Shown here piece by piece: positions 1 through 5,163 of a stretch of DNA of 7,175 nt; the stretch's first letter is position 1; every line of letters starts with the position of its first letter. The position numbers and the translations under genes were made by a program. The notes under the pieces were generated by a model. That model was not told where the DNA came from, made no database searches, and saw only the letters and a program-made list of their open reading frames with translations. Source of the DNA: Legionellaceae bacterium (GTDB lineage Bacteria; Pseudomonadota; Gammaproteobacteria; Legionellales; Legionellaceae); the NCBI GenBank assembly GCA_027449525.1, contig DAIDLK010000012.1, positions 2,048-9,222 on the forward strand. The letters are read 5' to 3'.

Positions 1-949
1 GGTTGGCGGTGTAGGAATGCCCATGCAAAAACGCTTGTTGCATGGAGTCACTTAAAAAAGCCGAATAAATGGCGTTGGTTGTCACAGTTAACGCCAAGGG
101 TAAAAAGCCACCGGTAATCCCTTTCGATAAACACAATAAATCCGGCGTGTGGTCTAGTTGCTCCAAAGCAAACGTGGTGCCAGTGCGGCCAAAACCGGTC
201 ATGACCTCGTCATAAATCACTAAAATACCAGCGGCACGCACTCTCTCTACAAGAGCATTGATAAATTGTGCGCGACACATCCGCATGCCACTCGCGCCTT
301 GCACGAGTGGCTCGAGGATAAGAGCGGCAATTTGGCCAGCATGTGCGCTTAAGTGCTGGTCTAAGCACGCTAAGGCGGCTTGTTCTTTGGACTCTATCGC
401 TGCGTCGTGTAAAAACGTATCGGGATAAGGTAGCGTTAGCGCTTGAAACAATAATGGTTTGAACGGGTCAAAATAGCCCGATTGTGCGCCGACTGACATG
501 GCACCAAAGGTATCGCCATGGTAGCCTCCCGCTAAGGTTAAAAAAAACGGGCGCACGCGCTGCTCTTGGTTAAACCAATATTGCAAGGCCATTTTCAAGG
601 CCACTTCCACACACGTTGAGCCGTTATCCGAAAAGAAAAAGCGCGCCAAGCTCGCCGGTAATTGAGTCGCTAAACGTTCACACAATTCAACCGCTGGCCG
701 GTGCGTGCAGCCCGCAAATAACACGTGTTCTAACTGACCTGACTGCTGATAAATGGCCTCCACAATGGCTGGGTGGGCGTGACCGTGTAAATTAACCCAC
801 CAACTGGAAATCAAATCCAAATAAGCCACGCCTTGTTCATCGAATAAATACGAGCCGCGTCCTGATTGCATAGCCAACGGGAGTGGCGCCGTTTTTTCTT
901 GGGTAAACGGATGCCATAGCAATGCCTTGTCCCGTGCTATCAGCGACAT
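1..949 (-). CDS. bioA: BioA, adenosylmethionine-8-amino-7-oxononanoate (DAPA) aminotransferase, 3'-partial
   Basis: PLP-dependent class III aminotransferase of the cytoplasm that transfers an amino group, classically from S-adenosylmethionine, to KAPA to give 7,8-diaminopelargonate. I translated 316 uninterrupted codons from the ATG at 949; the frame leaves the window at the left edge, so about 110 C-terminal residues are missing compared with the 429-residue E. coli protein. Visible motifs: LLWHPFTQ near the N-terminus, SSWW (W50-W51) substrate-pocket tryptophans, GGYHGDTFGAMSV, EPLVQGASGMRM, DEVMTGFGRTG with the PLP-binding Asp at 247, and LSKGITGG with the Schiff-base Lys at 276; all are offset by only about two residues from E. 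coli. The start lies inside the end of bioD (10-base overlap) and has a perfect AGGAGG seven bases upstream. It is the last visible gene of the bioF-bioA transcript. No frameshift or missing key residue is seen in the part present. Confidence 0.96.
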   Translation of the reverse strand, partial: MSLIARDKALLWHPFTQEKTAPLPLAMQSGRGSYLFDEQGVAYLDLISSWWVNLHGHAHPAIVEAIYQQSGQLEHVLFAGCTHRPAVELCERLATQLPASLARFFFSDNGSTCVEVALKMALQYWFNQEQRVRPFFLTLAGGYHGDTFGAMSVGAQSGYFDPFKPLLFQALTLPYPDTFLHDAAIESKEQAALACLDQHLSAHAGQIAALILEPLVQGASGMRMCRAQFINALVERVRAAGILVIYDEVMTGFGRTGTTFALEQLDHTPDLLCLSKGITGGFLPLALTVTTNAIYSAFLSDSMQQAFLHGHSYTAN

Positions 950-1566
950 ACCGCCCCCTCCTGAAACAACGCAGCCAACCGCGGTTCGAATGGTTGTTGC
1001 AAGAGCGCTTCACGCGAAGTTGACGGTAATAGCGGCAAGCTGGATAATACCTGGGTCTGACCGAAATGCTCAATCGCAGCACAAGAAGCCGGCTGCGGCT
1101 CGCCAGATACAATCATGCCTAACACCGTTATTCCTCGCGCCCGTAGTGCTTGCAAACTTAACAAACTGTGATTGATCGTGCCCAAACGCGATGAGGCAAC
1201 TAAAATGACCGGCACGTTCAGTTGCACGATTAAATCGATCATTAGTGCGTTCTCATTCAGTGGCACGAGCACCCCGCCAGCGCCCTCGATAATAAGCTTT
1301 GCACTAGAAGGGCAGTGAATGGAGGTGAGATCGATCGTTTCACCCTCGAGTGCGGCCGCCCAATGCGGCGAAACGGGCGCAAGGTAGCGGTAGCGTTCCG
1401 GATGAATCAACACACCGGCTTCGCGCGCTACCACTTCGCTATCACACCCCTCGAGCACCCCGGTTTGAATCGGCTTGAAATAATCAAAGCCGGTGTGAAC
1501 ACACAGCCAGCTACACACCAACGTTTTACCCACTCCAGTATCAGTTCCAGTTACAAACAATCGCAT
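940..1566 (-). CDS. bioD: BioD, dethiobiotin synthetase
   Basis: ATP-dependent enzyme that uses CO2 to close the ureido ring of 7,8-diaminopelargonate, making dethiobiotin, the penultimate step of biotin synthesis (cytoplasmic, normally a homodimer). The 208-residue product starts MRLFVTGTDTGVGKT, the Walker A loop GTDTGVGKT at residues 7-15. It continues with FKPIQTG (Lys31, the conserved CO2/substrate lysine), SPHWAAALEG at 66-75 and IIEGAGGVLVPL, with the conserved Glu94 and glycine loop at 94-98. RLGTINHSLLS follows, matching KLGCINHAML of E. coli. It is about 17 residues shorter than E. coli BioD (225), as in many bacteria. The ATG overlaps the end of bioC by 16 bases and has GGAG (1573-1576) six bases upstream; its own end overlaps bioA by 10 bases. 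All catalytic motifs are intact. Confidence 0.96.
   Translation of the reverse strand: MRLFVTGTDTGVGKTLVCSWLCVHTGFDYFKPIQTGVLEGCDSEVVAREAGVLIHPERYRYLAPVSPHWAAALEGETIDLTSIHCPSSAKLIIEGAGGVLVPLNENALMIDLIVQLNVPVILVASSRLGTINHSLLSLQALRARGITVLGMIVSGEPQPASCAAIEHFGQTQVLSSLPLLPSTSREALLQQPFEPRLAALFQEGAVCR
957..962 (-). promoter_or_regulatory. Ribosome binding site of bioA
   Basis: A perfect AGGAGG on the minus strand, seven bases before the bioA ATG (949-947). It lies inside the last codons of bioD. It fixes the bioA start and suggests strong independent loading of ribosomes on bioA, in contrast to the esterase gene upstream, which has no evident site. Confidence 0.8.
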
Positions 1567-2318
1567 GCATCACTCCGCGTCAAGAAAGCAAAAAATAGTT
1601 GGTAGGTTAGTTGAATGGGTCTCTCATGACGTTTGATGACCCGCTTTAAGTCAGCAGGCGACAACGTTTGTCGACCAAGTGACGCACCCAGCTGATGTAA
1701 ATAACGCATCACAGCCTGAGCATTGGCAAACTCTAAACCAATCGTCTGAGTGGCAAATGAATACGCCTGAGGTTGAAGGGCTAGTAACACCTGCTCATAG
1801 TCAGCTTGAGACCAATACGCGTGTACCGGAGATGGCAAATTGCAGTCGGCAAACGCTTGCTCCCACGCCTTAAACGTTCCGTCTAGTAAGCATGAAAATG
1901 CCAAACGCTTACTGTTAAGATAACTAGTCCGCAAGGTTTCCGCTAACTGACCAGACCACTGTAACGCTAAATTCGAAATGGCCAAATCCACACCGGAAAC
2001 GCGCAGTTGATCAAAATCACCGCACTGATAACGAACGGATACCGAATCATTAAAACGCAGTTTCGCACGCGCTAGCAGCTGAGGCGACAAATCATTTAAA
2101 ATAAACTGGCTAGTTGGGAAATACGCTGATAATAAGTGCGTCACGTAACCACTGCCAGCACCTAGATCAATCACCTGGAGCGGATAAAATTCAGGCCAAC
2201 GCGCGCGCACTTGTTGTACTAAAAATTCCGCCGCTTGTTGCTGCACGCTGGCAACCTCATCGTATGAAGCGCTGGCTGCATCAAAACGGTGCGCAATGGC
2301 TTGCTTATTAAGTGGCAT
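1551..2318 (-). CDS. bioC: BioC, malonyl-ACP O-methyltransferase
   Basis: SAM-dependent class I methyltransferase that methylates the free carboxyl of malonyl-ACP. This disguises it as a fatty acid primer so the fatty acid enzymes can extend it to pimeloyl-ACP methyl ester. The product has 255 residues (E. coli 251). The start MPLNKQAIAHRFDAASASYD matches the BioC N-terminal signature (NKQAIAAAFGRAAAHY in E. coli). The SAM-binding motif I is VIDLGAGSGYV (about 49-59), with motif II acidic residue around LNDLSPQLL. The SNLALQW motif aligns with SNLAVQW of E. coli, and the C-terminus ends LTYQLFFAFL, like LTYHLFLGVI. It overlaps the upstream esterase gene by 11 bases (shared ATGCCACTTAA) and bioD by 16. 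No good Shine-Dalgarno precedes it, so translation probably depends on coupling to the upstream gene. Confidence 0.95.
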   Translation of the reverse strand: MPLNKQAIAHRFDAASASYDEVASVQQQAAEFLVQQVRARWPEFYPLQVIDLGAGSGYVTHLLSAYFPTSQFILNDLSPQLLARAKLRFNDSVSVRYQCGDFDQLRVSGVDLAISNLALQWSGQLAETLRTSYLNSKRLAFSCLLDGTFKAWEQAFADCNLPSPVHAYWSQADYEQVLLALQPQAYSFATQTIGLEFANAQAVMRYLHQLGASLGRQTLSPADLKRVIKRHERPIQLTYQLFFAFLTRSDACDCL

Positions 2319-2958
2319 GAATAAAGCTCATCAACCGCTGATACACAACTTCCGACTCCCAAAAACCTAAACCGTGTTGACCAAACGGTAGCCACTCCAG
2401 CGTCACTTGCTCACAAGTGCCAAAATTATCCCAAACAAGCTCAGGCGGCACAACCCTGTCATCCTTTGCGGCTAAAATCAGCTGAGGAATGTTTGGTAAT
2501 TGCACCACAGCTTGGGCTAAAGCCTCTAAATCAGCTAACAACCGCGGCAAATGGAGGTTTGACCAAGCGATCTCAGGTGCTGGTAAGCCACTGCGTTGAT
2601 AAAATAACGGCAACGCCTGTTGCGGCGAGCAAACCAACTGGCGAGTCAATTGCGCCAACTCTCGCTTGCGTCGCCGCGCCAACACTGCGTCAAAGCCTAA
2701 AAAATGCCGAAACGCATTCAGACCAATCAAATAATCAAACCGCAAACCACTTTGCAGTAATTTCAGAAAACCGAGCGAGTGCCCTACACCGACCACGCGC
2801 TGCCCCTGCAAGTCGCTTTGGTTCAACTCAACCGGCGACTGCCAATAACCCAACTCGAGACAAACCACTTGATGCGGATGACAATGCACTCGTAATGGCT
2901 GCCAATACCGTGCATCCAGCGCAAAACCATGGCAAAAAACAAAACATAATTCCTTCAT
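2308..2958 (-). CDS. BioH-type alpha/beta hydrolase, predicted pimeloyl-ACP methyl ester esterase
   Basis: Small alpha/beta hydrolase of 216 residues. The sequence shows an oxyanion-type FCHGF at 8-12 and a nucleophile elbow VGHSLGF with Ser61 as predicted nucleophile. An acid loop AKDDRVVPPE has Asp166 or Asp167, and GQHGLGF carries the catalytic His195. A lid-like basic helical stretch lies at about 90-125. Placed between bioF and bioC, it fills the slot of the esterase that cleaves pimeloyl-ACP methyl ester and stops chain elongation. It is shorter than E. coli BioH (256 residues) and has GHSLGF where BioH has GWSLGG; it does not look like BioG as I remember that family. Orthology to classical BioH is therefore not claimed and no symbol is given. 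Its ATG overlaps the bioF stop (ATGA) and no Shine-Dalgarno is visible, implying translational coupling. Function by context and fold: likely, not proven. Confidence 0.83.
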   Translation of the reverse strand: MKELCFVFCHGFALDARYWQPLRVHCHPHQVVCLELGYWQSPVELNQSDLQGQRVVGVGHSLGFLKLLQSGLRFDYLIGLNAFRHFLGFDAVLARRRKRELAQLTRQLVCSPQQALPLFYQRSGLPAPEIAWSNLHLPRLLADLEALAQAVVQLPNIPQLILAAKDDRVVPPELVWDNFGTCEQVTLEWLPFGQHGLGFWESEVVYQRLMSFIHAT

Positions 2959-4094
2959 GGTGTTAACACGCGCACTAATTCATCAATGGCGGCATCACTG
3001 TGGGTTACATTTAAGGCGATACGTAACCGCGCGGCGTTAGCAGGAACCGTGGGTGGACGCACCAACGCCACGCATATGCCGGCTAACTTGAGCTTATGAT
3101 GCAAGGCGTACAATGCGTCTTGTGAGCGATGAATCAAGGGAATAATCGGTGAAACCGACGTACCCGTGTTAAAACCCAAGCCCTGCAAGCGCGATCGCAA
3201 CGCATCTGCACGCGCAAACAGCGCACGACGTTGCTCCGCATAGAGTGGCAGCATTTGCCACGCCTGCAAAACGGCCCCCATCACCAAGGGGGAATGAGCC
3301 GTGGAGTAGATAAAACCTGGGGCCGTATTGATCAGATAATCGCTAATACATCGATCACAAGCCACGTAAGCACCCGACGATCCGAGGGCTTTACTAAAGG
3401 TACCCATGACAACAGTGGGTACAGAACAGTGCCGTGTGGTGGATAAACCATACCCATTATGACCCACCAAACCTACCGCGTGCGCCTCATCAAGGTAGAG
3501 TGACGCCGCATGCTGTTCGGCTAAACCAGCCACGGTCGCTAAATCCAAACAATCGCCGTCCATGCCAAAGACGGTTTCACTGACAATCCATTTGGGACGA
3601 TTCACGCCAGCGTAGCGCGCTAAACACGTTTGCAAATGCACGTAATCCAAATGGCGATAACGAACCAGCTCCACGTCCATCAGACGTAACGCTTGATAAA
3701 GGCTGTTGTGATTGAATTTATCAAAAAATACTATCGGTTTATCGCCAAGCATTGCTGGATTCAAAAGACTTGAAAGCACACTGATATTCGCTTGAAATCC
3801 GGAGCTGAACAACAGCGCCTTGTCCGTACCTTTATCGCTAGCAATCCGCGCCTCTAATGCGGTAAACAAGGCACAATGACCGGATAATAAACGCGAACCC
3901 GTGGCACCAACACCGTAGACGGCACCCGCCTGATGCGCAGCAACCAACAAATCGGGATGGCGGCTTAAACCCAAGTAATCATTACTAGAAAAATCAAGCG
4001 CCGGGGAATAGCTATCCCCACCCTCTGGTAATTGGCGATATTTTCCTGTAGCCTGCAAATTTGCACAATACTGCTGATATGACTGCAACATCAT
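2955..4094 (-). CDS. bioF: BioF, 8-amino-7-oxononanoate (KAPA) synthase
   Basis: PLP-dependent alpha-oxoamine synthase that condenses pimeloyl-ACP with L-alanine, releasing CO2, to form KAPA. Numbering from the ATG at 4094 (379 residues; E. coli 384). Motifs in order: LDFSSNDYLGLS near 33-44, GATGSRLLSGH, the PLP-stacking His129 in KFNHNSLY, SETVFGMDGD, LDEAHAVG with Asp202 and His205, TFSKALGSSGAY with the Schiff-base Lys235, and RPPTVPANAARLRIALN near the C-terminus, matching RPPTVPAGTARLRLTL of E. coli. The start is uncertain: ATG codons at 4094 and 4091 follow a GGAAGA, and an in-frame GTG at 4112 has a possible AGG upstream and directly abuts an in-frame TTG of bioB on the other strand. 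The gene leads the minus-strand bio operon and its end overlaps the esterase gene by four bases. Confidence 0.96.
   Translation of the reverse strand: MMLQSYQQYCANLQATGKYRQLPEGGDSYSPALDFSSNDYLGLSRHPDLLVAAHQAGAVYGVGATGSRLLSGHCALFTALEARIASDKGTDKALLFSSGFQANISVLSSLLNPAMLGDKPIVFFDKFNHNSLYQALRLMDVELVRYRHLDYVHLQTCLARYAGVNRPKWIVSETVFGMDGDCLDLATVAGLAEQHAASLYLDEAHAVGLVGHNGYGLSTTRHCSVPTVVMGTFSKALGSSGAYVACDRCISDYLINTAPGFIYSTAHSPLVMGAVLQAWQMLPLYAEQRRALFARADALRSRLQGLGFNTGTSVSPIIPLIHRSQDALYALHHKLKLAGICVALVRPPTVPANAARLRIALNVTHSDAAIDELVRVLTP
4054..4083 (+). promoter_or_regulatory. Possible extended -10 promoter of bioB with overlapping 12-bp palindrome
   Basis: TGCAAATTTGCA at 4054-4065 is a perfect 12-base palindrome. 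Twelve bases after it lies TGATATGAC (4075-4083), an extended -10 pattern (TG, one base, then TATGAC with four of six consensus matches). A start near 4090 would give bioB a leader of about 35 bases. The palindrome would cover the -35 region, the position of a typical repressor operator. It is not the BirA operator (TTGTAAACC type), so the regulator, if any, is unknown. Everything lies inside the first codons of bioF. A palindrome of this length can occur by chance once or twice in a window of this size. Confidence 0.2.
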
Positions 4095-4124
4095 TCTTCC
4101 AGACAACGACACTTGGGTGCCTGC

Positions 4125-5075
4125 ATGACAAATAAAACATGGACATTTGACGAAGCCAATGCGTTATTTCATTTACCGTTTAACGAATTAATGTATCAAG
4201 CGCAAACGGTTCATCGAGCACATTTTAATCCAAACAGCGTGCAAATTAGCACATTACTGAGTATTAAAACAGGCCGCTGCCCTGAAGATTGTGCGTATTG
4301 CCCTCAATCAGCACACTATAACACCGGGTTAACCAAAGAGCCTCTGTTAGAAATTGACGCGGTGGTTGCTGCAGCCAAGCGTGCTAAAGCCGCGGGTAGT
4401 ACGCGTTTTTGTATGGGTGCCGCGTGGCGCGGACCCAGCGAGAAAGATTTAAACACGGTTTGCCAGATGGTCTCAGAAGTCAAGCAGCTGGGATTAGAAA
4501 CCTGCGTGACCCTGGGCTTACTGAAAGATCAGCAAGCGGAGCAACTGAAAGCTGCTGGTTTGGATTTTTACAACCACAACATTGATACTTCAGCCGAATT
4601 TTACGAGCAAGTCATTACCACGCGCACCTTTCAAGACCGACTGGCCACCTTAGAAAAAGTTCGCCAATCAGGCATCAAAGTCTGTTGTGGCGGCATTCTT
4701 GGGTTAGGCGAAACCAATGCGGATCGTATTGGCATGCTCGTGGTCTTGGCCAATCTAGAACAGCCGCCTGAATCAGTACCGATTAATCAACTGATTAAAA
4801 TACCTGGCACCCCACTTGCCGAGCAAACCGGCGTGGATTGTTTTGATTTTGTTAAAACCATCGCACTCGGGCGTATTTTAATGCCGAGCGCCATGCTGCG
4901 TTTATCCGCCGGCCGCGAGGCAATGTCGGATGAACTGCAGGCCTTGTGCTTTATGGCTGGGGCCAACTCCATTTTTTACGGAGAAAAATTACTCACTGCT
5001 GCCAACCCAGAGCCACAACAAGACAACCACCTGTTCCAGCGCCTGGGTTTAGAAAAAATGGCCTTAGTTAATTAA
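4125..5075 (+). CDS. bioB: BioB, biotin synthase (radical SAM)
   Basis: Radical SAM enzyme that inserts sulfur between C6 and C9 of dethiobiotin, the last step of biotin synthesis; it carries a [4Fe-4S] and a sacrificial [2Fe-2S] cluster. From the ATG at 4125 the product has 316 residues. The radical SAM motif GRCPEDCAYCPQS gives Cys52, Cys56 and Cys59. Further cysteines lie in STRFCMGAAW, LETCVTLG and IKVCCGGILGLGET, and an Arg in LRLSAGRE; these align with the E. coli [2Fe-2S] ligands C97, C128, C188 and R260. YNHNIDTS and ESVPINQLIKIPGTPL are also typical. It is about 30 residues shorter than E. coli BioB at the C-terminus, as in many species. ATG 4125 is preferred over the in-frame TTG at 4113: the protein then starts MTNKTWTFDEA like homologues, and GGTG lies five bases upstream. 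Divergent from bioF, it is transcribed alone; its stop overlaps the osmC remnant on the other strand. Confidence 0.97.
   Translation: MTNKTWTFDEANALFHLPFNELMYQAQTVHRAHFNPNSVQISTLLSIKTGRCPEDCAYCPQSAHYNTGLTKEPLLEIDAVVAAAKRAKAAGSTRFCMGAAWRGPSEKDLNTVCQMVSEVKQLGLETCVTLGLLKDQQAEQLKAAGLDFYNHNIDTSAEFYEQVITTRTFQDRLATLEKVRQSGIKVCCGGILGLGETNADRIGMLVVLANLEQPPESVPINQLIKIPGTPLAEQTGVDCFDFVKTIALGRILMPSAMLRLSAGREAMSDELQALCFMAGANSIFYGEKLLTAANPEPQQDNHLFQRLGLEKMALVN
4132..4159 (-). promoter_or_regulatory. Possible sigma70 promoter of the bioF operon, inside the bioB 5' coding region
   Basis: Reading the minus strand, TTGGCT (4159-4154, four of six matches to TTGACA) is followed after 16 bases by TTTTAT (4137-4132, four of six matches to TATAAT). 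Transcription would start near 4125 and leave a leader of about 30 bases before the bioF ATG. The match is weak. The main support is that so little space separates bioB and bioF that a promoter must lie about here unless the operon has some other start. Confidence 0.25.
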
Positions 5076-5150
5076 CGTTGCTTCCAGCGTAATTTCAGCA
5101 TTCAACAGCTTTGACACCGGGCAACCCAACTTGGCATTTTGGAGTGTGCT
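5064..5150 (-). pseudogene. osmC: C-terminal remnant of an OsmC-family peroxidase gene
   Basis: On the minus strand, in a frame different from comEC, the stretch ending at the TAA 5066-5064 encodes NAKLGCPVSKLLNAEITLEA followed by a short tail. This matches the end of E. coli OsmC as I remember it (QKAKAGCPVSQVLKAEITL), including the second redox-active cysteine of the OsmC peroxidase family (Cys codon 5123-5121). The frame stays open upstream only to about 5188, has no ATG, GTG or plausible start ahead of the conserved part, and the residues before about 5147 no longer resemble OsmC. Roughly 110 residues that carry the first catalytic cysteine are missing, replaced by the end of comEC. I infer a 5' deletion that left only the tail. 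Its stop lies inside the last codons of bioB, so the two genes were once convergent and overlapping. Confidence 0.75.
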
Positions 5151-5163
5151 ACCGCGCTGCGTT

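Noticed and set aside
927..1175. Plus-strand open frame opposite bioD
   Set aside because: It is antisense to well-conserved BioD and shows no motif of its own.
2466..2966. Long open frame (166 codons) on the plus strand opposite the esterase gene
   Set aside because: It is fully antisense to a protein with a clear catalytic triad, its translation has low complexity (rich in Ala, Thr, Asn) and no recognisable motif. It is a shadow of codon use on the other strand.
4720..4740. Extra cysteine next to the BioB [2Fe-2S] ligand (VCCGG instead of VCSGG)
   Set aside because: The ligand cysteine itself is kept, and a second cysteine here is, as far as I recall, a common variant in BioB, so it does not suggest altered chemistry. 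The motif itself lies just upstream, near 4679-4695.
5067..5076. GTTAATTAAC palindrome at the bioB stop as a possible terminator
   Set aside because: It is AT-rich, has no loop or GC stem and no following T-run; no intrinsic terminator is evident between bioB and comEC.
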